Shown here: in pieces, positions 8,798 through 15,635 of the stretch
How positions within the stretch are numbered: position 1 is the stretch's first letter
Layout of the letters: each line of letters opens with the position of its first letter
Assembly (NCBI RefSeq): GCF_900129795.1
Contig: NZ_FQWW01000005.1
Coordinates: forward strand, 473,350-537,349
Source of the DNA: Flavobacterium sp. CF108
GTDB taxonomy: Bacteria; Bacteroidota; Bacteroidia; Flavobacteriales; Flavobacteriaceae
Length of the DNA: 64,000 bases
Direction of reading: 5' to 3'
The notes under the pieces: generated by a model
The model's database searches: none
What the model was told of the DNA's origin: nothing
Seen by the model: only the letters and a program-made list of their open reading frames with translations
Position numbers and translations under genes: made by a program

Positions 8798-8886
8798 AAC
8801 ATTTTTGTTTTTTAGTTATTCCTACTCTTGAGGTTTTTCGGATTCACCCTTGTTATACTGAACAAGTCAGCTTTTCGTGTTTATTT
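8798..8886 (-). promoter_or_regulatory. Leader with repeat element (copy 1)
   Basis: On the minus strand 8821-8843 reads as CCGAAAAACC followed by GAGTAGG, ending 23 bases before the start codon of peptide 1. The same core occurs before three other cluster genes. A small stem (CTTGTT/AACAAG) lies upstream of it. Confidence 0.55.
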
Positions 8887-9063
8887 TTACTTTTTGTTCT
8901 TTAGAGCTTCTATTGCTTCCAGTAATTCTAACAAAGCGGCACTTAAGTCGCCTTGATCTTTTATCACCTGTTTTACTTGTTCTGCAATAGCTTCCATTTT
9001 TGCTAAATCATTAGAAGCTATTGCTTCTCTCACTGCTACACCGTAAGGCATCATTATTCCCAT
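8887..9063 (-). CDS. GDL-motif small peptide 2 (DUF1843-like)
   Basis: A 58-aa reading frame, MGIMMPYGVAVREAIASNDL at the start and QGDLSAALLELLEAIEALK near the end. Substitutions relative to peptide 1 are mostly conservative or silent, so selection on protein is evident. MPYGVA-REAIAS-DL-KM closely resembles what I recall of DUF1843 (PF08898). No leader cleavage motif such as GG is obvious. It lies 22 bases after the 217-aa gene and shares its transcript; the next leader element separates it from peptide 1. Possibly a peptide modified by the radical SAM enzyme, otherwise a small structural or regulatory protein. Confidence 0.82.
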   Translation of the reverse strand: MGIMMPYGVAVREAIASNDLAKMEAIAEQVKQVIKDQGDLSAALLELLEAIEALKNKK

Positions 9064-9085
9064 AATTATTTTGTTTTATAAATTA

Positions 9086-9739
9086 TTAACCTCCAAACTG
9101 ATGTAGAAAAATGGCTGGATCATTTGGGTTTAAACAAGTTAAATTCCCCATTGTAACCGTTTTTCCATCTTTGTTTTTTCCAGAAATCATGATGTTTTTC
9201 AATCCTGTTCTTAATTGTCCAACACGATTACCGCCGGTTACTTCAATTCCCATTTCATGAGGAGTACCCGTTCTTGTTGCGATGATATTTCCTTTTCCGT
9301 TTTCGATTAGGAGAATCTCTCCAATTGCCGGAGGAGGAAATGACTGCGTTACGGTAATATCAGTAAGTGGTCCCAGTATGATATAATCTGGTAAAATTTC
9401 TGTGTTAATAGCGTCTAACTCTGGTTTAAGAAGGTTGATAGTTCTTCCAAATTCTGGATTATCTCCTGCATTTGTACAGTACATCCATGGAGTAGTGAAA
9501 GAAGTTCCGTCTTCTGTTTCTCCAATTGCTACATATCTTTGGTGTACTACCAGTTTAGTTTTTTGGGTAACTGAAGTAAGATCAAGATTGTAAAATACAG
9601 ATGTAATAAGTGTACCAACAGCATACGTTCCGCTGGCTCCTTCGATAACAGGAAGGATAACAGGGCCAACGCCTCCGCCTTTCCAGTCTATATAAGGATA
9701 CACATTTACATTTTTAACTTTTCTAGGTATAGGTTGCAT
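9086..9739 (-). CDS. Uncharacterised 217-aa protein with PPPAIG motif
   Basis: I do not recognise this as a named family. It has no signal peptide or membrane segment and is probably beta-rich (many V/I/T strands and glycine turns). The segment QSFPPPAIGEILL (residues 132-144) matches HTFPPPAIGAFL in the DUF1842-like protein of the same cluster, and GGGVGPVILP near residue 21 has the same flavour, so the two may share a fold or a partner. It lies immediately upstream of the two GDL peptides and its start is 22 bases after a copy of the cluster leader element. It may be the structural or target protein of the system; that is inference. Confidence 0.75.
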   Translation of the reverse strand: MQPIPRKVKNVNVYPYIDWKGGGVGPVILPVIEGASGTYAVGTLITSVFYNLDLTSVTQKTKLVVHQRYVAIGETEDGTSFTTPWMYCTNAGDNPEFGRTINLLKPELDAINTEILPDYIILGPLTDITVTQSFPPPAIGEILLIENGKGNIIATRTGTPHEMGIEVTGGNRVGQLRTGLKNIMISGKNKDGKTVTMGNLTCLNPNDPAIFLHQFGG

Positions 9740-9845
9740 AATTATAATTTTTTGGGTCTTACTCGTAAGGCTTTTCGGCTCCGCCTTCGCTTTTTCCTGT
9801 GCGAAACAGTTCGTTTTTTAAAGTGGGTTCTGCTCCACTACTACT
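9740..9845 (-). promoter_or_regulatory. Leader with repeat element (copy 2, longest)
   Basis: Minus-strand order: a small hairpin AGTGG-loop-CCACT, then GCACAGGAAAAAGCG, then GGCGGAGCCGAAAAGCC and GAGTA, ending about 22 bases before the 217-aa gene. Copy 3 shares the hairpin and the GGCGG..CCGAAAAGCC core; copy 4 shares the middle block. Confidence 0.6.
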
Positions 9846-10217
9846 GTAATTTCACAATGAATATTTTAAGAAACTATACTTGCCTATGACATAAAAAGAG
9901 CTGTTCTTAAAAATCAAATAGAAATAATTAATAAAATAAATTCTGCCGGCTGCTTTTATTCTATACTTTAAAATTAATATTGATATACAGATATTTACCT
10001 CAAAAATGTTATAAGAAGAATATTTTTTGTCATGAAACAGAAAAAACAATACATAAGATTATTCTTAAAAAATATAAATTCATTAAATAAGTTTTTATTT
10101 ACATTTTTTTATAAGGCTTTAAAGTTTTTTTCAAACCTGAGATTTAGTTTTTCATTTTTGAGATAAATAAAATCCGAAGAGAGATTTACAGCGGACCTAA
10201 ATGGAGATATAAAACAA
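9846..10217. other. AT-rich intergenic stretch without a supported gene
   Basis: A very AT-rich region lying upstream of leader copy 2. The only longer frame is low-complexity and has no recognisable domain. It probably contains the promoter for the 217-aa/GDL transcript, but no clear TTTG/TAnnTTTG pair was found. Confidence 0.4.
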
Positions 10218-10265
10218 AACGGGGTTTCTTATCATAACAGATTGTTATAATAAGAAACCCCGTTT
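10218..10265. terminator. Strong bidirectional hairpin
   Basis: AAACGGGGTTTCTTAT pairs with ATAAGAAACCCCGTTT around a 16-base spacer. The stem is perfect for 16 bp and flanked by AT-rich sequence, so it can end transcripts from either side. Confidence 0.7.
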
Positions 10266-10382
10266 ATCAAGATTGGAATATCATGTTATGTTTTAAGAAA
10301 TTGGAAACCTCATCTTCTAGGAAACCCAATTAATGATCCTTCTAATCATTTAAAAGAAGATAAAATAGAAAAGCCGAAGTAA
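10266..10382 (+). pseudogene. Remnant of a SanA-like gene 3' end
   Basis: In frame to a TAA stop at 10380 the sequence encodes VLRNWKPHLLGNPINDPSNH followed by LKEDK. The intact SanA-like protein at 1469-2128 ends VLRDREPRFLGNPININGL followed by SNYSKEDKR. Only the last 35-40 codons remain, in the orientation opposite to the surrounding cluster, and the piece begins right after a perfect hairpin. It suggests that cluster DNA was inserted at, or recombined through, a sanA 3' end. Confidence 0.7.
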
Positions 10383-10396
10383 TACTTCGGCTTTTC
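10369..10396. terminator. Hairpin terminator next to the sanA remnant
   Basis: AAAAGCCGAAGT and ACTTCGGCTTTT form a stem around a few bases. It overlaps the end of the remnant and lies 46 bases after the stop of the CxxCH protein gene, which reads towards it. Confidence 0.75.
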
Positions 10397-10441
10397 ATTT
10401 GGAGCAAAATTAAAATAAGACACTTTTTTTCAAAAAATGAA

Positions 10442-11926
10442 CTATTTATGTCGACGAACAAACACTTCTTCAAACTGTTTAAGTTTAAGTGCTTTTGTTT
10501 CTTCGATACGTTTAGCTTTCAAGTTAACATTTTTAGCAGTGGTTGCTGGTTGAGGTTTTGTAGTATACAAATAAGACTCAAACACATGGCTTAAATACAA
10601 AGGAGATTTTCCAATTCCTCTTGTAGTATCATAATTTTGAGATTGATGACAGCTAAAACAATTTGCTAAATCACCCACATTAATTTGATGTATGCTATTC
10701 TCAAAAGTCTGCGTGTAAGTCTCCATTGTAATGTTTGCTAAATTAGCAGAACCTCTTGCCAATGAATCTGGAAGAACACTTGATATATCACTTTTTACAA
10801 TAGTTTGTGCTTGCTGTGCCGGAGTTAATCCGTCTGTATTTAACCAAATCGATCCATTATAGAAGTAATTCTTGAAAACATCTGTTAATTTTGAAGCTAC
10901 ACATTTATTGATCGTATCAATGTTGTCAAAATTAGCAGGTTCAGCCTGGCTTGTTGTCATATAAGCATTTGTACTTATCACTTTAGGAACTCCATATTCA
11001 TAAAGAACAAAAGCTTTATACGGCTCTAATGGTTTCTTGCTTTTTTTATCCCATTTTATTCCTTTCAAGCCAGAAGTTGTTCCGCTTTCATAAAGCAGCA
11101 TTTCAGTTGCTGAAGTTACAGAATTGTTTTTCCAGTCATAAACCGGAGCCATTTCTTTATGCTCAAAAGTTGCCCAGATAAATTCAGGATGGTTTTTTAC
11201 AACGCCCACGACGTGCATTCCTAACAAAGCAACAGATTTTGCCACATATTGCCCTTGCTTATTTTTGAATGCTGCTTTAGTAACAAAATACTCTGCAATT
11301 TTTTCTTTCGGGATTGCATCTGTACTAATCCATGAAACTTTTAACTCTAATGAACCAACAGGAAATGTGTCTAAATTAGAATAAGGAACTTTTCCGCTGT
11401 TAATTTCAGAAGCCGCAATAATGGCTTTATCATGTAATGTCTTATTTACATGTATAGAATAATATACCGTATCGCCAGCCGTTTTTCCAGAAACAAATTT
11501 TGGGTTAGAAACTAGCACACCTTCTGGACCTGCCTGATTAATTGAGCTTAAAACTAATTTTAATCCCAATTGCGGAGCAACCGGTGCCATCTCAGGACTA
11601 ACTACATCCAAAGAATCTAAAAACAAAGGATTTCCGGATGGAAGAGGTTTTGTCACCCAAAGGAATTTTTGCCATGACCATTGATGGAAAATACAATTTG
11701 TTGTACTTGAAGTATCAAACGGGCTTCCGTCTCCTTCTGCAGGCGGCGGTGTCTGTTCGTGCGGAAACCAGCTTGCTTCGCATTCGCAAGGTGCAGCTGC
11801 TTCTGTTTTAGCATATCCTGAAACTCCGGCTTTTCCCAAAATTTTTTCTTTATTCAAGAAAAATAATGAAACAGCTGCAGCAATAAAGACAACTAATAAG
11901 ATGATAATAATAGGTTTTCTTTTCAT
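10442..11926 (-). CDS. Membrane-anchored cytochrome-c-like protein (one CxxCH)
   Basis: A 494-aa exported protein. Residues 5-24 form an uncleaved or cleaved signal anchor, followed by an Ala/Pro/Glu linker. A single haem-binding motif CFSCH is at residues 423-427, and GMHVVGVVKNHPEFIWATFEHKEMAP in the middle resembles a conserved block (LHIVHKTP..P.WIW.TFE) that I associate with uncharacterised c-type cytochrome family proteins. Additional conserved cysteines lie at the N-terminus (PCECEASWFPHE) and in NCIFHQWSW. It would sit on the periplasmic side. It is flanked by terminators at both ends and lacks the cluster leader element, so it may be transcribed separately. Electron transfer role is inferred. 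Confidence 0.65.
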   Translation of the reverse strand: MKRKPIIIILLVVFIAAAVSLFFLNKEKILGKAGVSGYAKTEAAAPCECEASWFPHEQTPPPAEGDGSPFDTSSTTNCIFHQWSWQKFLWVTKPLPSGNPLFLDSLDVVSPEMAPVAPQLGLKLVLSSINQAGPEGVLVSNPKFVSGKTAGDTVYYSIHVNKTLHDKAIIAASEINSGKVPYSNLDTFPVGSLELKVSWISTDAIPKEKIAEYFVTKAAFKNKQGQYVAKSVALLGMHVVGVVKNHPEFIWATFEHKEMAPVYDWKNNSVTSATEMLLYESGTTSGLKGIKWDKKSKKPLEPYKAFVLYEYGVPKVISTNAYMTTSQAEPANFDNIDTINKCVASKLTDVFKNYFYNGSIWLNTDGLTPAQQAQTIVKSDISSVLPDSLARGSANLANITMETYTQTFENSIHQINVGDLANCFSCHQSQNYDTTRGIGKSPLYLSHVFESYLYTTKPQPATTAKNVNLKAKRIEETKALKLKQFEEVFVRRHK

Positions 11927-11955
11927 GTTTTTGTGATTTATTTATTTTTGGTAAT

Positions 11956-11984
11956 AAAAAAGGTCGTCTAAAAGACGACCCTTT
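11956..11984 (-). terminator. Terminator between the DUF1842-like and CxxCH protein genes
   Basis: AAAGGTCGTCT and AGACGACCCTTT form a GC-rich stem with a tight AAA loop, 85 bases downstream of the DUF1842-like stop and 30 bases upstream of the next start. Confidence 0.8.
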
Positions 11985-12068
11985 CAATCAAAACTGTAAC
12001 CAAATCAGGCGTAATTAAATCCTAAAATGTTTCGTGATTCGAGTTGTTAATATTTGGGGTCTGTTATA

Positions 12069-12482
12069 TTATGCCAACTCTGTTTGTAATACATTTACTG
12101 CTTTAACTGGTACGTTTTCAATATTATGTTCATAGTATGAAAAACCTCCAGTTCCGTTCCATGCACCATCGATTGCTAAATGAGCATCAAAATCTGCTAA
12201 AAAAGCACCAATTGCCGGTGGAGGGAAAGTATGAACATATTTCCCTTGTAAACTCACAACTTGTGTAAATTGCCCAAATCCAGTTGCATATATTTTTCCA
12301 GTTACTTGAACAACAATATGACTATCAGGACCATTTATTGCCTGAGTAACTACCACTGTACCAGAAACAGAATTTTGTGATGGTACAACAACTAAACTAA
12401 ATGATGCGATAGGAGCACCTGGTGTTCCTACATTTCCTATTGTGCCTTTTGCTAAATAAGCACCTGCTAATAAATCTTCCAT
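12069..12482 (-). CDS. DUF1842-like beta-rich protein
   Basis: A 137-aa protein without signal peptide. AYLAKGTIG, PGAPIASFSLVV, VVVTQAING, YVHTFPPPAIGAFL and NVPVKAVNV match the pattern I recall for DUF1842 (PF08896), a domain often found with DUF1843. I chose the ATG at 12482 rather than the one at 12512: the upstream ATG lies inside the repeated leader element (…CCTTATGAGTAGG…), and with 12482 the element-to-start distance is about 20 bases, as in the other three copies. FPPPAIG (residues 86-92) is shared with the 217-aa protein. Function unknown. Confidence 0.75.
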   Translation of the reverse strand: MEDLLAGAYLAKGTIGNVGTPGAPIASFSLVVVPSQNSVSGTVVVTQAINGPDSHIVVQVTGKIYATGFGQFTQVVSLQGKYVHTFPPPAIGAFLADFDAHLAIDGAWNGTGGFSYYEHNIENVPVKAVNVLQTELA

Positions 12483-12565
12483 AACTTTTGTATTTTTGGT
12501 TTTCCTACTCATAAGGCTTTTCGGAACCGCCTCGTTTTTTTAAGTGGGTTCTGCTCCACCTATTT
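12483..12565 (-). promoter_or_regulatory. Leader with repeat element (copy 3)
   Basis: Minus strand: GGTGGAGCAGAACCCACTT, then GAGGCGGTTCCGAAAAGCC and TTATGAGTAGG, ending about 20 bases before the chosen start. It is nearly identical to copy 2 apart from a missing middle block. The rest of the gap up to 12760 is AT-rich with no gene seen. Confidence 0.6.
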
Positions 12566-12760
12566 GATATTTTATTTTTATATTCTTATTTAAATATCGA
12601 GTGTTTTAAATAAGAATACTTTGGTTTATTTCTACTTCAAAACTATATCAGATAAGTAGACATAAAAGAAAAAATGATGTGAAATGGAGTTTCTTTGACA
12701 TGAAACAGGTTAAGTGTGACACAAGAAAATTTTACCCGTATAAACACCTGCTTTAAACAA

Positions 12761-12797
12761 AAAACCACCAATATTGTATTGCAATATCAGTGGTTTT
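12761..12797 (-). terminator. Terminator after the 110-aa protein gene
   Basis: AAAACCACTGATATTG and CAATATTGGTGGTTTT pair around a short loop with a T run, 17 bases past the stop codon at 12815. Confidence 0.8.
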
Positions 12798-12814
12798 AAA
12801 ACTTATTTAAGTTA

Positions 12815-13147
12815 CTATGAACTTACGCCATCTAAAGCTAAATGATTAGAAAGTGTAGTTCCTGAACAAGTGTAATCAGCAACAGCCGAATTTCCCGACT
12901 GATATATAAACGCTTGCTGCGCCTGATTATCGTGTCCGGCCATAACCCAGATTTTCATCCAAAGCGTTGATCCGTCCGGTACGCCAAGGCTTCCCGGATC
13001 TGTCGTATACGACTGACCTAAAAGTTCATTACCAGTTTGAGAAGAACTTTGTAATTGACCATTTGAGTCTAAGTATACAAACTCAGTTCTGCAAACGTAT
13101 CCGCCTTGTTGATTTAATTTAAATTTTCCTACTGTTTGAATTGCCAT
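12815..13147 (-). CDS. Small uncharacterised beta-rich protein
   Basis: A 110-aa protein with no signal peptide. It is rich in Gly, Ser, Gln and Thr with alternating hydrophobics (VCRTEFVYLDSNGQ, LWMKIWVMAGHD, QQAFIYQSGN) and two cysteines (Cys19 in GGYVCRTE, Cys94 or so in DYTCSGT), suggestive of a compact beta sandwich. I do not recognise the family. It is the first gene of the minus-strand cluster and carries its own leader copy and terminator, so it forms a monocistronic unit of a kind used for abundant products. Confidence 0.7.
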   Translation of the reverse strand: MAIQTVGKFKLNQQGGYVCRTEFVYLDSNGQLQSSSQTGNELLGQSYTTDPGSLGVPDGSTLWMKIWVMAGHDNQAQQAFIYQSGNSAVADYTCSGTTLSNHLALDGVSS

Positions 13148-13245
13148 GATAATTAATTTTTAAAATTTTATGACCTACTCTATTTCTGCTTTTCGGTTTA
13201 CGCAGCCGCTTTTTTTCTGTGCGAGACAGCTCCACTTAGTGATTT
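13148..13245 (-). promoter_or_regulatory. Leader with repeat element (copy 4)
   Basis: Minus strand: AGTGGAGC, then CGCACAGAAAAAAAGCGGC, ACCGAAAAGC and AGAGTAGG, ending 26 bases before the start of the 110-aa gene. This copy keeps the GCACAG-AAAAA-GCG block seen in copy 2. Confidence 0.55.
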
Positions 13246-13480
13246 TGTTTGATTTGCTGTTTCAGGGAGAATGTCATAAAATTTATTCTTTTCAACTTGA
13301 AACAAGCTTTGAAAAAAAGATTGCTAGCTTATTTTTTCTGATTTCAAAATTATTGCAGATGCATTAGCCAAATAAAAAAATTGCCGCAGAACAAAGAATA
13401 TTGGTTATCAATCAATTAAAATCAATACATGAAACAGGTTTTTATTTAGTCTAAAAAAGAATAAAACAATTCAAAAAACA

Positions 13481-13526
13481 AACTTTCAATTATTTTTGAA
13501 AGTTTAAAAACTTTTAATTACTTTTG
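13481..13526 (+). promoter_or_regulatory. Promoter and palindromic operator of the GbsR-like regulator
   Basis: AACTTTCA (13481-13488), 8 bases, TGAAAGTT (13497-13504) is a perfect palindrome. It overlaps a TTG at 13496-13498, and TACTTTTG at 13519-13526 follows 20 bases later, fitting the Bacteroidota promoter form. An identical palindrome with the same spacer length precedes the next gene, so autoregulation is likely. Confidence 0.7.
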
Positions 13527-13530
13527 ATCT

Positions 13531-14034
13531 ATGGAATTCAAAGAAGCAAAAAATAAGTTTGTACAAACCTGGGGAGCTTTAGGTTCTCAATGGGGAATTA
13601 ATAAAACGATGGCGCAAATCCACGCTTTATTAATGATCTCAAACGAAGCTGTTTCTATGGAAGACATTATGGAAGAATTGCAAATTTCACGAGGAAATGC
13701 AAGCATGAATCTGAGAGGATTAATGGATTGGGGAATTGTATATAAAGAATTTAAAGCCGGCGAAAGAAGAGAATTTTTTACTGCCGAAAAAGATTTAGAT
13801 GAATTAGCAGCAAAAATCTCCAGAGAAAGAAGCAAAAGAGAAATTAAACCTGCACTTAAAATCTTAAAAGAAGTTTCGACAATTGAAGCAAAAGATTCTG
13901 CAGAAGAAAAACACTTTGTTGACCAAACTTCCAAATTATACGATTTCGTTTTAAAGGCAGATAATATGCTGGATAAAGTGACTGAATTCAATGAAAACTG
14001 GTTAGGGAAATTGGTTATAAAAATGATGAAATAA
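13531..14034 (+). CDS. GbsR/MarR-type transcriptional regulator
   Basis: A 167-aa winged-helix protein. KFVQTWGALGSQWGINKTMAQIHALLMIS (start near residue 10) is the signature of the GbsR branch; VSMEDIMEELQISRGNASMNLRGLMDWGIVYKEF is the recognition helix and wing. The C-terminal third is a charged helix, likely for dimerisation. The same palindrome lies upstream of this gene and of the following operon, so it probably represses or controls both. GbsR in Bacillus responds to choline; the ligand here is unknown, and the downstream genes point to membrane-lipid functions. Confidence 0.88.
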   Translation: MEFKEAKNKFVQTWGALGSQWGINKTMAQIHALLMISNEAVSMEDIMEELQISRGNASMNLRGLMDWGIVYKEFKAGERREFFTAEKDLDELAAKISRERSKREIKPALKILKEVSTIEAKDSAEEKHFVDQTSKLYDFVLKADNMLDKVTEFNENWLGKLVIKMMK

Positions 14035-14048
14035 AAAAATTTAATCAA

Positions 14049-14072
14049 AACTTTCATTTTTTTCTGAAAGTT
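14049..14072 (+). promoter_or_regulatory. Second copy of the GbsR-type operator
   Basis: AACTTTCA, 8 bases, TGAAAGTT, followed by TAAAAAC as in the first copy. It lies 18 bases before the start of the small membrane-protein gene. Confidence 0.7.
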
Positions 14073-14090
14073 TAAAAACAATAAATAGTT

Positions 14091-14372
14091 ATGAAAACAA
14101 CTTTCAAAGTTTTAGAAATTATAAATATAGCTGCCTTAATGTTTTTATTACTTGGCGGTTATGGCTTAGCCGTTACAGGTGGATTGCAAGTTTTAGCTGC
14201 TCTTTTATTTGTAATACTATTTCCAAGAAACAGACTGATTTATATTTATTTTGGTTTGGTAATTCTTTTCTTCCTGATCTGGAACGGAGAGTTTAGCTGG
14301 CTTTTCTTATTGCCTATTTCATTAATATTCTTCCTTACGTTTATTATTTACAATCAAAAAAAGAAATTATGA
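14091..14372 (+). CDS. Small membrane protein, first gene of the desaturase operon
   Basis: A 93-aa protein of about three hydrophobic segments with a basic C-terminus. No family recognised. The stop overlaps the next start (ATGA), so it is translationally coupled to the 147-aa membrane protein. It directly follows the regulator and its operator. Confidence 0.75.
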   Translation: MKTTFKVLEIINIAALMFLLLGGYGLAVTGGLQVLAALLFVILFPRNRLIYIYFGLVILFFLIWNGEFSWLFLLPISLIFFLTFIIYNQKKKL

Positions 14373-14812
14373 GCTTAACAATACCTAATTGGTTGATAAT
14401 CCTAAGTGGAATAGGCCAAATATTTACAGCACTTATTTACCCTTATATTCGCCACAACGTTTTTGACTGGTACAATGATGTAAAACAACTTAAACCATTA
14501 AATCAGGAAATAGCTAAAACTTACGGACGATATATTCAGGGACTAAACTTTTGTTTTGGATTAATTGCCATCTTATTTACAACTGAACTAAAAGAACAAT
14601 CAGCTTTAGCAGTTGCATTAACAGGGTTAATTGCTTTTTATTGGGTCGGAAAAGTTGCAACCCAAATTGCTTATTATCCAATGTATCAAATTCCTCAAAG
14701 AATAATTTTCAAAATTGGAAGCTACTTTATGAATATGCTTTTTGTATTGTTTGCAACAGTAAATTCAGCCTTGTTTATTTATAATTTAATTGTCCACTAT
14801 AAACTACTTTGA
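14369..14812 (+). CDS. Membrane protein of the desaturase operon
   Basis: A 147-aa protein with about four membrane segments (NWLIILSGIGQIFTALIYPY, FCFGLIAILF, LIAFYWVGKVATQIAYYPMY, MLFVLFATVNSALFIYNLIV). I do not recognise a named family. Overlap by four bases with the preceding gene and a two-base gap to the next indicate one transcript. Confidence 0.75.
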   Translation: MSLTIPNWLIILSGIGQIFTALIYPYIRHNVFDWYNDVKQLKPLNQEIAKTYGRYIQGLNFCFGLIAILFTTELKEQSALAVALTGLIAFYWVGKVATQIAYYPMYQIPQRIIFKIGSYFMNMLFVLFATVNSALFIYNLIVHYKLL

Positions 14813-14814
14813 TT

Positions 14815-15174
14815 ATGAATTTCAACATCATTGGATATTTAATATATCTCAGCATTACGACTTTCATTATTCTAAAAGTTGGAAAAATCTGTTACAAAAA
14901 TGGAAATATTTATGTGGCAGATCTAATTCCAAATCATGCTGACCTCTGCCAAAAAATAAATCAGGTTTTGCTTTTAGCTTATTATCTTTTAAATATTGGT
15001 TATTGTGCCATGACTTTAATCTCCTGGCAGAAAATTATTTCATCAACACAATTGATTGAAACGATCTGTATAAAAACGGCTGTCATAATTTTTATTATTT
15101 CAATCCTGCATTACCTCAACATTTTAATTATAACTAAATACATTCAAAAACTAATTCATAACAACAAAAACTAA
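14815..15174 (+). CDS. Small membrane protein, paralogue A
   Basis: A 119-aa protein, start chosen at the ATG two bases after the previous stop instead of an earlier TTG that overlaps it. Three hydrophobic segments. GYLIYLSITTFIILKVGK, CYKNGNIYVADLI and YYLLNIGYCAMTL align with GYSIYLPVALFLTYYVSK, LFKNGKIFMLDIF and FYLLNIGFALMIL of the next protein, so the two arose by tandem duplication. Function unknown. Confidence 0.75.
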   Translation: MNFNIIGYLIYLSITTFIILKVGKICYKNGNIYVADLIPNHADLCQKINQVLLLAYYLLNIGYCAMTLISWQKIISSTQLIETICIKTAVIIFIISILHYLNILIITKYIQKLIHNNKN

Positions 15175-15179
15175 ATATT

Positions 15180-15566
15180 ATGGAAACTACAAAAATCTTA
15201 ATCGGTTACAGTATTTATTTACCAGTCGCTTTATTTCTAACTTATTACGTTTCTAAAACGCTTTTTAAAAACGGAAAAATCTTTATGCTTGACATCTTTA
15301 AAGGCAGAGAAGAAATTGCAGAAGCAACCAACAAACTTTTTGAAACCGGATTTTATCTTTTAAATATTGGTTTTGCCTTAATGATCTTAGAATTGCAATT
15401 AAGCAACGATACATATCAGGAATTAATTGAAAATTTAAGTTATAAAATTGGTGGGTTTTCTATTTATCTTGGTATCATGTTATTCTTCAACTTGTATTTC
15501 TTTTTTAGAGGAAAACGAAAAGCCAAAGAAGTACAAAGAGAAGAAAGATTGGTCTTTAAAGCATAA
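15180..15566 (+). CDS. Small membrane protein, paralogue B
   Basis: A 128-aa paralogue of the preceding protein with the same three-segment layout and a longer basic tail (FRGKRKAKEVQREER). The pair may form a heteromeric membrane subunit; this is inference. A hairpin (15581-15611) separates it from the desaturase gene. Confidence 0.75.
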   Translation: METTKILIGYSIYLPVALFLTYYVSKTLFKNGKIFMLDIFKGREEIAEATNKLFETGFYLLNIGFALMILELQLSNDTYQELIENLSYKIGGFSIYLGIMLFFNLYFFFRGKRKAKEVQREERLVFKA

Positions 15567-15580
15567 CCATTCCTAAACAA

Positions 15581-15611
15581 ACCTGACAGGTTTTAAAAAC
15601 CTGTCGGGTTT
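15581..15611. repeat. Palindromic intergenic element (ACCTGACAGG type)
   Basis: AACCTGACAGGTTTT and AAAACCTGTCGGGTT pair around a short A/T spacer. A near-identical element (AACCCGACAAG...) lies after gcvP at 22760-22790, indicating a dispersed repeat that may also act as a terminator. Confidence 0.7.
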
Positions 15612-15635
15612 AAAGAAAACCTTAAATCATAAAAA

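Noticed and set aside
9852..10049. A 65-aa minus-strand frame in the gap upstream of the 217-aa gene
   Set aside because: Composition is that of AT-rich non-coding DNA (many Tyr, Phe, Ile, Lys), no domain or homologue pattern, and no start context.
13170..13367. A 65-aa plus-strand frame before the GbsR-type regulator
   Set aside because: It crosses the leader element of the 110-aa gene on the other strand and has no protein-like pattern.
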